Origin: Stutzerimonas kirkiae
GTDB taxonomy: Bacteria; Pseudomonadota; Gammaproteobacteria; Pseudomonadales; Pseudomonadaceae
DNA length: 64,000 nucleotides
Reading direction: 5' to 3'
Assembly (NCBI RefSeq): GCF_004327335.1
Contig: NZ_QJUO01000001.1
Span: 248,001 to 312,000, forward strand
Program-made: the position numbers and the translations under genes
Shown: positions 17,148-25,235 of the stretch, one piece after another
Position numbering within the stretch: position 1 is the stretch's first letter
Layout of the letters: every line of letters starts with the position of its first letter
Notes under the pieces: generated by a model
The model's input: the letters and a program-made list of their open reading frames with translations, nothing else
What the model was told of the DNA's origin: nothing
The model's database searches: none

Positions 17148-17546
17148 ATGAAAGATTACGAACAGGAAGACCCGATCCCGCAGGGCGACCTCGCCCTGCA
17201 AATCACCGCGCTGCCGCGCGAGACCAACGGCTTCGGCGACATCTACGGCGGCTGGCTGGTCGCGCAGATGGACCTGGCCGGCACCGCCATGGCCAGCCGG
17301 GCCGCGGCAGGCCGGGTGGCGACCGTCTCCATCGAGCGCATGGCCTTCATGGTGCCGGTGGCCGTGGGTGCGCAGTTGTCCTTCTATACCCAGACGCTGG
17401 AAGTGGGCCGCAGCTCGATCCAGATGCTGGTCGAAGTCTGGAGTGAAGATCCCGTCTCCCAGGAGTGGCGCAAGGTGACCGAGGCGGTGTTCGTGTTCGT
17501 CGCCATCGACGGCAGCGGACGCACCCGCCCGCTGCCGCGCCGCTGA
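17148..17546 (+). CDS. Acyl-CoA thioesterase, YciA-like hotdog fold
   Basis: A 132-residue single-domain hotdog protein. The family motif Asn-x-x-Gly-Asp-Ile-Tyr-Gly-Gly-Trp with the helix Met-Asp-Leu-Ala-Gly is at about residues 24-42; the Asp of this helix is the usual catalytic acid in YciA-type thioesterases. It would hydrolyse acyl-CoA to free acid and CoA in the cytoplasm. The ATG at 17148 follows weak AG-rich spacing; a TTG 18 bases upstream is less likely. The next gene starts 5 bases after the stop, so the two are probably co-transcribed. Confidence 0.85.
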   Translation: MKDYEQEDPIPQGDLALQITALPRETNGFGDIYGGWLVAQMDLAGTAMASRAAAGRVATVSIERMAFMVPVAVGAQLSFYTQTLEVGRSSIQMLVEVWSEDPVSQEWRKVTEAVFVFVAIDGSGRTRPLPRR

Positions 17547-17551
17547 TCGCC

Positions 17552-18454
17552 ATGATCGCCCTGCTGCTGGCGCTGTGGCCGCTGTTCGCCCTGATCGTCG
17601 CCGGCTACCTGCTGCGCCGTGCCGGCTTTCCCAACGAGGCCTTCTGGCCCGGCGCCGAACGCCTCAACTATTTCGTCCTGTTCCCGGCGCTGCTGTTGAG
17701 CAACCTGGCCAGCGCGCCGCTGGACAACCCGGCGCTGCCGCGCCTGGCGCTGGCCGTGGTGCTGGGGCTGGGCCTGCTGTGGCTGGCGCTGCTGCTGGCG
17801 CGCCGGCTATTCGCCTGGCCGGCGGCCCGTTTCGGCGCCATAGCCCAAGGCATCCTGCGTTTCAACACCTACCTCGGGCTGGCGACGCTGGGCAGCCTGT
17901 ACGGCCCGGATGGCCTGGCCCTGGCGGCACTGATGCTGGCGCTGATGATCCCCATCGTCAACGCCATGTCGGTCTGGGCGCTGCTGGCCGAGCATGGAGC
18001 CAGCGCTCGCAGCCTGTTGCTGCCGATGCTGAAGAACCCGCTGATCCTCGCTTGCCTGGCTGGTGCGGCGATCAACCTGTCAGGGCTGGGCCTGCCCGGC
18101 GGTAGCGAGCGCCTGCTCGCCTTGCTGGCCGCCGCCAGCCTGCCACTGGGGCTGCTCTGCGTCGGCGCGGCACTGCAGCCCCGGCAGTTGCATGGCGAAG
18201 TGCCAGCCCTCGGCTGGAACTGCGCACTGCGCCTGCTCGCCGTCCCGGCCCTGGCCTACGGCGTGGCGCGCCTGCTGGCCCTGCCGGCCATGGAAAGCAC
18301 GGTACTGGTGCTGTTCTTCGCCCTGCCCACCGCGCCCACCGCCTATGTACTGACACGCCAGCTCGGCGGTGACAGCCAGTTGATGGCCGGCATCATCACC
18401 CTGCAGACCCTGCTGGCGGCGCTGAGCCTACCGCTGGTGCTGGTCCTGCTGTAG
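17552..18454 (+). CDS. AEC family transporter (auxin efflux carrier-like permease)
   Basis: A 300-residue membrane protein with about ten hydrophobic helices. Family features are the early Leu-Leu-Arg-Arg-Ala-Gly-Phe and Leu-Asn-Tyr-Phe-Val-Leu-Phe-Pro-Ala-Leu-Leu segments, an internal Pro-Leu-Ile-Leu-Ala after a cytoplasmic loop, and a C-terminal helix pair with Ala-Leu-Pro-Thr-Ala-Pro-Thr-Ala-Tyr. AEC proteins export or import organic acids; the substrate is unknown. The long GC-rich Leu/Ala runs are normal for this family. Confidence 0.85.
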   Translation: MIALLLALWPLFALIVAGYLLRRAGFPNEAFWPGAERLNYFVLFPALLLSNLASAPLDNPALPRLALAVVLGLGLLWLALLLARRLFAWPAARFGAIAQGILRFNTYLGLATLGSLYGPDGLALAALMLALMIPIVNAMSVWALLAEHGASARSLLLPMLKNPLILACLAGAAINLSGLGLPGGSERLLALLAAASLPLGLLCVGAALQPRQLHGEVPALGWNCALRLLAVPALAYGVARLLALPAMESTVLVLFFALPTAPTAYVLTRQLGGDSQLMAGIITLQTLLAALSLPLVLVLL

Positions 18455-18702
18455 GGTGCGCCGCGCCGCCCCTGGACGGCGATGCAACCGGTGCGCGCGG
18501 CGCACCCGGCAGCACAGGGAGGCCGGACCAGACGCACGAGGTAACCCGGCCTCTTTCGTTCGGCTTTCCAGACTCCAGCGCTTTTCTCGAGGCGCATCAC
18601 GATATAGCGCAATAAGCCGCTAAAGCAGCTCGCCCCACGCGCCCAAACCCGCCACTTTCGGTTAATCTCGACGCTTCCCTGCCTTGTTCCACAGGATTCT
18701 AA
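18455..18702. repeat. Intergenic repeats after the AEC gene
   Basis: 18451-18510 is a copy of the GGTGCGCC / GGCGCACC repeat family (left arm GGGTGCGCCGCGCC, right arm GGCGCACCC). It is followed by a segment (about 18545-18600, TTCGTTCGGCTTTCCAGACT then CCAGCGCTTTT) that resembles the one at 16896-16935. The two segments plus flanking bases look like diverged copies of one element. A promoter for the glutathione transferase gene is expected near the end; none is clear. Confidence 0.45.
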
Positions 18703-19401
18703 ATGACCGCCCTAGAGCCCTTCCTCGTCACGCGCAAATGGCCCGCGCAACATCCTGAACGCCTGCAACTGTATTCCCTGCCGACGCCCAACGGGGTCAA
18801 GGTCTCGATCATGCTCGAAGAGATCGGCCTGCCCTACGAGGCGCACAAGGTCAGCTTCGACACGCGCGACCAGTTCACCCCCGAATTCCTCTCGGTCAGC
18901 CCGAACAACAAGATCCCGGCGATCCTCGACCCCAACGGCCCGGACGGCCAGCCGCTGGCGCTGTTCGAGTCCGGCGCGATCCTGGTCTACCTGGCGGAAA
19001 AGAGCGGCCAGTTGCTGCCCGGAGACGCAGCGCAACGCTACCAGGCGCTGCAGTGGCTGATGTTCCAGATGGGCGGCATCGGCCCGATGTTCGGCCAGCT
19101 CGGCTTCTTCCATAAGTTCGCCGGCAAGGCGATCGAGGACAAGCGCCCGCTCGAGCGCTACGCCGCCGAATCCAGCCGCCTGCTCGGCGTGCTGGACCGC
19201 CAGTTGCAAGGCCGCGAGTGGGTGCTGGGCGCCGACTACAGCATCGCCGATATCGCCATATTCCCCTGGGTGCGCAACCTGGTCGGCTTCTACGAAGCCG
19301 GCGGGCTGGTAGGCTTCGACGCCTTCGGCAACGTGCGCCGCGCCCTCGACGCCTTCCTCGCCCGCCCGGCGGTGGAACGCGGCTTGAAAGTACCCAGCTG
19401 A
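18703..19401 (+). CDS. Glutathione S-transferase family protein (YfcG/YghU-like)
   Basis: A 232-residue protein. The N-terminal thioredoxin-like domain contains Thr-Pro-Asn-Gly-Val-Lys-Val-Ser-Ile-Met-Leu-Glu-Glu (residues 28-40), the pattern of nu-class GSTs such as YfcG. The glutathione-contact motif Asn-Lys-Ile-Pro-Ala-Ile and a Glu-Ser-Gly-Ala-Ile-Leu turn follow. The C-terminal helical domain has Tyr-Ser-Ile-Ala-Asp-Ile-Ala-Ile-Phe-Pro-Trp, the usual N-capping box. Related enzymes are glutathione-dependent disulfide reductases or peroxidases. Monocistronic or paired with the following nitroreductase, 79 bases on. Confidence 0.88.
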   Translation: MTALEPFLVTRKWPAQHPERLQLYSLPTPNGVKVSIMLEEIGLPYEAHKVSFDTRDQFTPEFLSVSPNNKIPAILDPNGPDGQPLALFESGAILVYLAEKSGQLLPGDAAQRYQALQWLMFQMGGIGPMFGQLGFFHKFAGKAIEDKRPLERYAAESSRLLGVLDRQLQGREWVLGADYSIADIAIFPWVRNLVGFYEAGGLVGFDAFGNVRRALDAFLARPAVERGLKVPS

Positions 19402-19480
19402 CAGACAGCGGGCATTCCATACGCCACGCCTGACATGGCCCCATTGCCCAACCTGCCTCAAGGCAGAACCAGGAGTTTTC

Positions 19481-20077
19481 ATGAGCACTCGTCAACCCGA
19501 ACACCCGATCAACCCGCTGTTCGCCGAACGCTGGTCGCCACGCGCCTTCAGCGGCGAGCCGATCACCCGCCAGCAGCTCGACAGCCTGCTGGAAGCGGCG
19601 CGCTGGGCGCCTTCGGCGTACAACGCACAGCCCTGGCGCTTCCTCTACGCGCTGCGCGGTAGCGCCGAATGGGACACCTTCCTCGACCTGCTGCTGCCCT
19701 TCAACCAGCGCTGGGCCGCCAACGCCTCGGCACTGCTGTTCGTGCTGTCCAAGCGCAGCTTCGTCGCCCCCGGCAAGGAACAGCCGGCGCCCTTCCCCAG
19801 CCACGCCTTCGACACTGGCGCGGCCTGGGCCAACCTGGCTCACCAGGCTGCCCACGACGGCCTGGTGAGCCATGCCATGGGCGGTTTCGACGGTGCGCGG
19901 GCACGTGTTGCCCTGGAGGTCCCGGAGGACTACGAGTTCCAGGCCGCCGTCGCCATCGGCCACCTGGCCAGCCCGGACACCCTGCCGGAAGACCTGCGCA
20001 AACGCGAACAGCCCAGCCTGCGCGAGCCGCTGCGCAAACTGGCTGCCGAAGGGCGCTTCAACAGCGATATCCTCTGA
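19481..20077 (+). CDS. Nitroreductase family protein
   Basis: A 198-residue FMN-dependent oxidoreductase. The FMN-binding Arg-Trp-Ser-Pro-Arg-Ala-Phe near residue 20 and the Ala-Arg-Trp-Ala-Pro-Ser-Ala-Tyr-Asn-Ala-Gln-Pro-Trp motif (about 40-52) are diagnostic. It would reduce nitro groups, quinones or similar acceptors with NAD(P)H. An AGGAG site lies 8-12 bases before the ATG. The hairpin after its stop suggests it ends a transcription unit. Confidence 0.88.
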   Translation: MSTRQPEHPINPLFAERWSPRAFSGEPITRQQLDSLLEAARWAPSAYNAQPWRFLYALRGSAEWDTFLDLLLPFNQRWAANASALLFVLSKRSFVAPGKEQPAPFPSHAFDTGAAWANLAHQAAHDGLVSHAMGGFDGARARVALEVPEDYEFQAAVAIGHLASPDTLPEDLRKREQPSLREPLRKLAAEGRFNSDIL

Positions 20078-20083
20078 AGCGCG

Positions 20084-20176
20084 ACTGCCGCCGGCGCTAC
20101 CGGCGGCAGTCACAAGCCCATAGGGGTGCGCCATGCGCACCTGAGCGGTGAAATCGGCGCGCATGGCGCCCCCTAC
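20084..20176. terminator. Hairpin terminator plus REP-like palindrome
   Basis: ACTGCCGCCGG (20084-20094) pairs perfectly with CCGGCGGCAGT (20100-20110) over a 5-base loop, 7 bases after the nitroreductase stop. Next come the GGTGCGC-CAT-GCGCACC palindrome (20125-20141) and a partial inverted arm ending near 20176. It lies between convergent genes; there is no T-run, so termination is inferred from position. Confidence 0.55.
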
Positions 20177-20213
20177 GATGGTGGTTCCGGCTCACAGGAT
20201 CGTGAACGGCTTC

Positions 20214-21266
20214 TTAAAGCTCGCCGATCTTCTCCAACCGCGCCCGCACGATATTGCGGCTGATGCCGAGCAGGCGCCCGGTCTGCAACTGGTTGCCATG
20301 GCAGAAGCGGTAGGCCGTGCGAAACAGGACTTCCTCGATATGCTCGTAGAGGTCCGGCAGGTTCCGCTCGTACAGCGCATTCAGCGCCGCCTCCAGGCTC
20401 ACCTCTTGTGCCGCGCCAATAGCCTGGACCGGCGTATCGAGCCGCGGGCTGGCAGAGCTGGAACGCATTTCCGCCAGTTGCAGGTCGGACGGCTGCACCA
20501 ACTGGTGGCGGCATACCAGCAGCGCATGGTGGATGGCGTTCTCCAGCTCGCGGATATTGCCCGGCCAGTTGTGCATCAACAGCTTGCGCTCGGCCTCGGC
20601 GCTGAGGCTGGCACGCTGGTAGCCCAGGCGCTGGCAATGCTCGTTCACGAAGAACTCGGCCAGCGGCAGGATATCGCCGGGGCGCTCGCGCAACGGTGGC
20701 AGGCGAATGGTGGCGACATGCAGGCGGTAGAACAGGTCCTCGCGGAAATTCCCCGCCACCACCGCATCGGCCAGGTTGACGTTGGTCGCCGCCACCACCC
20801 GCACGTCGATCGGAATCGGCGTACGCGAGCCCAGCCGCACCACTTCGCGCTCCTGCAGCACCCGCAGCAGCTTGACCTGCATGGACAACGGCAGGTCGCC
20901 GATTTCGTCGAGGAACAGGGTGCCGCCATTGGCCGCCTCGAACCAGCCCACCTTGTTGCTGGTAGCGCCAGTGAAAGAGCCTTTCTCGTGGCCGAACAGC
21001 TCGCTCTCCACCAGGCTCTCCGGAAAGGCGCCGCAGTTCACAGCGACGAACGGCGCCTGGTGACGACGGCTCAGGTGGTGCACATGGCGCGCCACCAGTT
21101 CCTTGCCGGTCCCAGTCTCGCCCATGATCAGCGCATTCGCCTCGCTGGGCGCCAGCCGTTCGATACGGTTGAGCAATTCCTGCGAGCGCGGGTCCTTGAA
21201 CACCAGCACGGTAGCGCGTACCGACTTGGTCAGTTCGCGGGCCTGGGGGTGGGTGATCAGAGACAT
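20214..21266 (-). CDS. Sigma-54-dependent activator, SfnR-like, without sensor domain
   Basis: A 350-residue enhancer-binding protein consisting of only an AAA+ domain and a Fis-type helix-turn-helix. Visible: Walker A Gly-Glu-Thr-Gly-Thr-Gly-Lys-Glu near residue 50, the sigma-54 contact loop as Gly-Ser-Phe-Thr-Gly-Ala (usual GAFTGA with Ala to Ser), Walker B Gly-Gly-Thr-Leu-Phe-Leu-Asp-Glu, the sensor/arginine-finger region Arg-Glu-Asp-Leu-Phe-Tyr-Arg-Leu, and a C-terminal HTH ([12 protein letters not shown]). SfnR of P. putida, activator of dimethyl sulfone use, has this layout. With no sensor domain, activity is probably set by its own expression. An in-frame ATG at 21317 has no ribosome site. 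It is divergent from the organosulfur module, where sigma-54 promoters occur. Confidence 0.85.
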   Translation of the reverse strand: MSLITHPQARELTKSVRATVLVFKDPRSQELLNRIERLAPSEANALIMGETGTGKELVARHVHHLSRRHQAPFVAVNCGAFPESLVESELFGHEKGSFTGATSNKVGWFEAANGGTLFLDEIGDLPLSMQVKLLRVLQEREVVRLGSRTPIPIDVRVVAATNVNLADAVVAGNFREDLFYRLHVATIRLPPLRERPGDILPLAEFFVNEHCQRLGYQRASLSAEAERKLLMHNWPGNIRELENAIHHALLVCRHQLVQPSDLQLAEMRSSSASPRLDTPVQAIGAAQEVSLEAALNALYERNLPDLYEHIEEVLFRTAYRFCHGNQLQTGRLLGISRNIVRARLEKIGEL

Positions 21267-21374
21267 ATCGGCGAACCCGTGTGAAGCCTGGAGAGCGCCA
21301 TAGTGCCCGATCTGCATATATAAAAAAAATCTTAAATGTTTATTTGCATATTCAATATAAATATAAATAGTTCA

Positions 21375-21422
21375 TTGCTTCCAGAGCAGCACGCCAACAG
21401 CAGCCACTGCTGCCAGAGCAGT
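21375..21422. promoter_or_regulatory. Candidate activator sites: two copies of YTGCTKCCAGAGCAGY
   Basis: TTGCTTCCAGAGCAGC (21375-21390) and CTGCTGCCAGAGCAGT (21407-21422) are near-identical 16-mers, each an inverted TGCT/AGCA repeat, spaced 32 bases (about three helical turns). They lie 90-137 bases upstream of a GG-N10-GC promoter. The position is ideal for a sigma-54 enhancer-binding protein. The rest of 21267-21628 is AT-rich near the regulator start and holds no gene. Confidence 0.6.
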
Positions 21423-21511
21423 AGCCACGGTACGTTCAAAAGAGCCATCCAATAAATAAAAACCCATTACTTTCAATTGATTGAGCCTTTATATCGCCCT
21501 CTCCAGCGACC

Positions 21512-21527
21512 CGGTACGGTTGTTGCG
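21512..21527 (+). promoter_or_regulatory. Sigma-54 promoter for the first TonB receptor
   Basis: CGGTACG-GTTG-TTGCG fits the -24/-12 consensus YTGGYACG-N4-TTGCW, with GG at 21513-21514, exactly 10 bases, then GC at 21525-21526. It lies about 100 bases before the receptor start at 21629. Confidence 0.6.
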
Positions 21528-21628
21528 ATAGCCCCTGCTGCGACCTCACCAGCACGAGTCGCCTACGACACGACAGCCACGGGCCAGGCCGGCAGACCTG
21601 GCTCGAATCACGCCGCATTGGGGGCAAT

Positions 21629-23866
21629 ATGTTGAAACCTCACACCCTTTCCATCGCGATCGCCTGGTCCCTCGGCGGACTGGCCGGCATCGCCCTGCCG
21701 ATGGTGCATGCCAGCGAAACGACAGACACCCGTTCGAGCGCGGAGGACACCGGCAACCCGACCCTGAGCAAGATCACGGTCACCGCGCAAAAGCGCGAAG
21801 AGACCCTGCAGGAAGTCCCTTCCTCGATCTCCGTACTGAGTGGCGACAGGGTGCGTGACAGCGCATTGCAATCGGCCAACGAAGTGACCCAGTTCATCCC
21901 CAATGCCTCGGCCGGCACCAGCGAGGCCCATGGCCGCCCGCGCTGGTGGATCCGTGGCCTCGGCACCGGCGACCAGGGCGCCAACACGGTCAGCCCGGTG
22001 GGTATCTATGTCGATGATGTCTACATCGCCAACATCAGCGCCACCAGCTTCCCGCTGTTCGACCAGGAGCGCGTGGAAGTGCTGCGCGGCCCGCAGGGCA
22101 CCTTGTGGGGCAAGAACACCACCGGCGGCGCGATCAATTTCATCTCGCGCAAGCCGACCTTCGATCGCTCCGGCTACTTCAAGGCGGGCCTCGGCAGCTA
22201 TGCCGAGCGGGTCGTCGAGGGGGCACTGAGCGATGCGCTGATCGACGAGCGCCTGGCCGCACGCCTGTCGTTCCGCCACCAGGGCCGCGACGGCTACAAC
22301 GAGAACCTGGCCGACCACGACAGCCAGGGCGCCCTCGAGGACAGTGCCGCGCGCCTGCAATTGCTGGCGCGGATCAACGACGAGCTGGAAGCCAACCTCA
22401 ACCTGCACGCGCGCCGCTACCATGACACCGCCGGCTACAGCACGGTCAACTACGGGCTGCGAGCGGATGGCAGCAACCAGTTCGGCTACCGCGTCGAGCC
22501 CAGGCAGGGCGAGGTCAACTACAACGCCAAGTACAAGGTGAACGTCGAGCAGACCGGCGGCAACCTCAACCTGGCCTGGCAACTCGGCGAGCTGGAGCTG
22601 ACCTCGATCACTGCCTTCGAGCATTTCGAGCGCGACGCTTTCAGCGACGGCGACAACACCCCGCTGGAGCTGCAGCGGGGCTACAACTATGCCGACAGCC
22701 AGCAGTGGTCGCAGGAACTGCGCCTGGCCTCGCCACGCGAGAACCGCCTCAACTGGGTGCTCGGCTTCCATTACTTCCATGAAGACCTGGAATCGCGCAC
22801 CGCCAACGCCACCCTGGACAACACCTACATATCGCGCAGCTACAACAACCTCGGCTATGACCACCAGAGCGAAAGCTACGCCCTGTTCGGCAGCGCCACC
22901 TACCGCTTCAGCGACGACTTCAAGCTCACCGCCGGCCTGCGCTGGACCCGCGAGCGCAAGGACATCGACCTGATCCGCCATGCCAACCAGGGCGAGGCCG
23001 GCTTCACTGGCGGCGACTGGTGGAAGATCGGCAGCGTCGGCACGCCGCTGGTGGTCACCGCGACCCAGGACGACAGCAATACCTGGAGCGACTGGACCTA
23101 CGACCTGACCCCGGAATACCGCCTCGCCGACAACGCCCGGGTGTATTTCCGCTATGCCTACGGCTTCCGCTCCGGCGGCTACAACGCCGGGGTCACCAGC
23201 CAGGCGACGGTGGCCACGGTGAACCCGGAATACCTGACATCCTATGAGTTGGGCCTCAAGTCCGAGTGGTTCGACGGCCGGCTGAATGCCAATGCCGCCG
23301 TCTTCTACTACGACTACAAGGACATCCAGCTCAACATCGTCACTGCGGTGAACAACCAGACCGTCTCGCGCCTGGCCAACGGCGCCCAGGGCGAGGCCTA
23401 CGGCGCCGAGCTCGAGCTGGAGGCCATTCCGCTGGAGAACCTGCACCTGAACTTCGCCGTCGGCCTGCTGCACACCGAGTTCACCGACTACACCTCGGGC
23501 AGCGACGACTTCTCCGGCAACAAGTTCGTCCGCGCGCCGAACGTCTCGGCGGTGCTTGGCGCCGACTACCGCATTCCGCTGAACGTCGGCGGCGCGCTGA
23601 TCCTCGGCACCGACTGGAACAGCCGCAGCCGCCAGTACTTCTTCTCCAACAACCAGACCCGGAGCATGCGCAGCGGCGGCTACACCCTGGGCAATGCCCG
23701 GGTCACCTGGGAGCTGCCGGGGGAAACCACGCGCATCAGCGCCTACGTCAACAACCTGACCGACAAGGAGTACCGCAACCACACCCTGCCCGGCGGCTTC
23801 CAGAGCGCCGGGGTGATGTTCGGCGACCCACGCACCCTGGGCCTGTCCGTTACCAGCGAATTCTGA
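21629..23866 (+). CDS. TonB-dependent outer membrane receptor (organosulfur module, first)
   Basis: A 745-residue precursor with a signal peptide (cleavage near His-Ala-Ser). A TonB box (Ile-Thr-Val-Thr-Ala) lies near residue 50, then the plug domain (Gly-Ile-Tyr-Val-Asp-Asp-Val-Tyr and Glu-Val-Leu-Arg-Gly-Pro-Gln-Gly-Thr-Leu-Trp-Gly, about 125-160). The 22-strand barrel runs to the terminal Ser-Glu-Phe. The type resembles the broad iron-complex/organic-solute receptors. Context (sulfonate-type binding protein 48 bases downstream, sigma-54 promoter) points to uptake of a sulfur compound such as a sulfate ester or sulfonate rather than a siderophore. That is inference. Confidence 0.88.
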   Translation: MLKPHTLSIAIAWSLGGLAGIALPMVHASETTDTRSSAEDTGNPTLSKITVTAQKREETLQEVPSSISVLSGDRVRDSALQSANEVTQFIPNASAGTSEAHGRPRWWIRGLGTGDQGANTVSPVGIYVDDVYIANISATSFPLFDQERVEVLRGPQGTLWGKNTTGGAINFISRKPTFDRSGYFKAGLGSYAERVVEGALSDALIDERLAARLSFRHQGRDGYNENLADHDSQGALEDSAARLQLLARINDELEANLNLHARRYHDTAGYSTVNYGLRADGSNQFGYRVEPRQGEVNYNAKYKVNVEQTGGNLNLAWQLGELELTSITAFEHFERDAFSDGDNTPLELQRGYNYADSQQWSQELRLASPRENRLNWVLGFHYFHEDLESRTANATLDNTYISRSYNNLGYDHQSESYALFGSATYRFSDDFKLTAGLRWTRERKDIDLIRHANQGEAGFTGGDWWKIGSVGTPLVVTATQDDSNTWSDWTYDLTPEYRLADNARVYFRYAYGFRSGGYNAGVTSQATVATVNPEYLTSYELGLKSEWFDGRLNANAAVFYYDYKDIQLNIVTAVNNQTVSRLANGAQGEAYGAELELEAIPLENLHLNFAVGLLHTEFTDYTSGSDDFSGNKFVRAPNVSAVLGADYRIPLNVGGALILGTDWNSRSRQYFFSNNQTRSMRSGGYTLGNARVTWELPGETTRISAYVNNLTDKEYRNHTLPGGFQSAGVMFGDPRTLGLSVTSEF

Positions 23867-23914
23867 CTACACGGCGGCGGCCCGCGGGCCGCCAGCCCCA
23901 ACGAGGTCATTTAC

Positions 23915-24967
23915 ATGCCCGCATCCCTTTTTCCACGGTTCTGGCGCCGAGTGGCGTGGCTGTCGCTGGTACTGTTCAGCGGCCAGGCGCTCGGCGAAAC
24001 GCCCAAGAGCGTACGCATCGCCACCGTGGCCTACGTCAATGCCGGCCAGACCACCTTCTACGGCCCGGCCGAGGTGATCGCCCGCGACCAGTGGCTGCAG
24101 CGGCAGCTCGCCGAGCGCGGTATCGAACTGCAATGGGTACCGGCCGCCACCGCCTCGGTCGGCACCTTCGTCAACGAGGAGTTCGCCAACCAGCGCATCG
24201 ACTTCGCCCTCTACGGCGACCTGCCGTCGATCATCGCCAACGCATCCGGCGTATCGACCCGGCTGATCGCCCCCGGCGGCAGCGGCAACCATGTCTACCT
24301 GGTGGTACCGCCGGGCTCCGAGGCGCGCTCGATCGAGGACCTCAAGGGCAAGCGCATCGCCCTGCATCGCGGCCGCCCGTGGGAGTTGTCGTTCGCCAAG
24401 CTGCTCGACGCCCATGACCTGGGGTTCAAGGACTTCCGCATCTTCAACCTGAACCCCCAGGCGGGCGGCGCGGCCCTCAGCGCGGGGCGGGTCGATGCCT
24501 TCTTCACCCTCAGCGACGCCTTCCTGCTGGAGGACAAGCAGGTCGGCAGGATCATCTGGTCGAGCAAGCAGGCACCCCGCGACTGGAAGATGCGCGCGGA
24601 GCTGTGGGGCGCCAGCGACTTCGTCGAGCAGCAGCCCGAGCTGACCCAACTGGTGGTCACCGCGTACCTGAAGGCCGCCCACTGGGCCGCCCAGGATGAG
24701 AACAAGGACACCTACCAGGGCTACCTGTCGAAGTCCGGCCAGCCGCTCAGCGTGCTGCAGCGCGAGGTGGCAGGCGAGCCCTGGTCCAGCCATTTCAGCC
24801 CGCTCTACGACCAGCCACTGCGGCAACACTATGTCGATGCCATCGCCTACAGCCGCAAGGCCGGGCTGATCCGTGGCGAAGTGGATGCCGAGCGCTTGCT
24901 CGAACCGGGATTCGTCGAGCAGGGCCTGCGCCAGTTGCAACTGCAGGACTACTGGCAGGCCGAATGA
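23915..24967 (+). CDS. Periplasmic sulfonate/sulfate-ester-type ABC binding protein
   Basis: A 350-residue binding protein of the nitrate/sulfonate/taurine (NMT1/SsuA-like) group. It has a signal peptide (Arg-Arg before a hydrophobic core, cleavage after Gln-Ala-Leu-Gly near residue 26). Family features: Tyr-Gly-Asp-Leu-Pro-Ser-Ile-Ile-Ala-Asn, Pro-Gly-Gly-Ser-Gly-Asn-His, an Asp-Leu-Lys-Gly-Lys-Arg-Ile-Ala segment, and Gly-Arg-Val-Asp-Ala-Phe-Phe. No permease or ATPase gene follows; a terminator does. The matching permeases and ATPase are probably those at 38187-40575, which lack a secreted binding protein of their own. Confidence 0.85.
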   Translation: MPASLFPRFWRRVAWLSLVLFSGQALGETPKSVRIATVAYVNAGQTTFYGPAEVIARDQWLQRQLAERGIELQWVPAATASVGTFVNEEFANQRIDFALYGDLPSIIANASGVSTRLIAPGGSGNHVYLVVPPGSEARSIEDLKGKRIALHRGRPWELSFAKLLDAHDLGFKDFRIFNLNPQAGGAALSAGRVDAFFTLSDAFLLEDKQVGRIIWSSKQAPRDWKMRAELWGASDFVEQQPELTQLVVTAYLKAAHWAAQDENKDTYQGYLSKSGQPLSVLQREVAGEPWSSHFSPLYDQPLRQHYVDAIAYSRKAGLIRGEVDAERLLEPGFVEQGLRQLQLQDYWQAE

Positions 24968-24991
24968 TCCCCCTCCGCCGGCACACAGCGC

Positions 24992-25016
24992 AACGCCCCT
25001 CGAGCAGGGGCGTTTT
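24992..25016 (+). terminator. Rho-independent terminator after the binding protein
   Basis: AACGCCCCT (24992-25000), loop CGAGC, AGGGGCGTT (25006-25014), then the run continues as TTTT (25013-25016). A strong hairpin with a short T-run, 25 bases after the stop codon. Confidence 0.85.
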
Positions 25017-25066
25017 GCATGCTGCGGCCCCTTCCAGCCGGCCGCCCATTGACCACACGGCACGCA

Positions 25067-25116
25067 TTGCTGCTCCAGCATCACCCGACAAGCAACCGCT
25101 GCCGACGGAGCAGCAA
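25067..25116. promoter_or_regulatory. Candidate activator sites before the second TonB receptor
   Basis: TTGCTGCTCCAGCA (25067-25080) is an inverted TGCT/AGCA repeat like those at 21375-21422. GGAGCAGCAA (25107-25116) is the exact reverse complement of its left 10 bases. The pair lies 63-112 bases upstream of a sigma-54 promoter. Together with the copies at the other promoters it suggests a shared enhancer motif. Confidence 0.5.
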
Positions 25117-25178
25117 GGTGGCCCCGACACAAGCGCCATGACCTGCTGAAACCCAGTAAACACGGGGCCTTCAGCCAC

Positions 25179-25194
25179 TGGCACAGGCTTTGCT
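25179..25194 (+). promoter_or_regulatory. Sigma-54 promoter for the second TonB receptor operon
   Basis: TGGCACAGGCTTTGCT: TGGCAC at -24, GG (25180-25181), exactly 10 bases, then GC (25192-25193) inside TTTGCT at -12. It is close to consensus and nearly identical to the promoter at 33541-33556. The start codon of the receptor is 42 bases further on. Confidence 0.8.
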
Positions 25195-25235
25195 CTGTCT
25201 ATTCCGTCAACGCTTTCAACACCCTGGGAACCATC

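Noticed and set aside
20214-21317. Upstream ATG at 21317 for the sigma-54 activator
   Set aside because: It has no ribosome site and lies next to an AT-rich tract that looks like promoter DNA; the ATG at 21266 is preferred, though not certain.
21608-23782. A minus-strand open frame of 724 codons opposite the first TonB receptor
   Set aside because: Val/Ala/Gly-rich shadow of the receptor gene with no recognisable domain.
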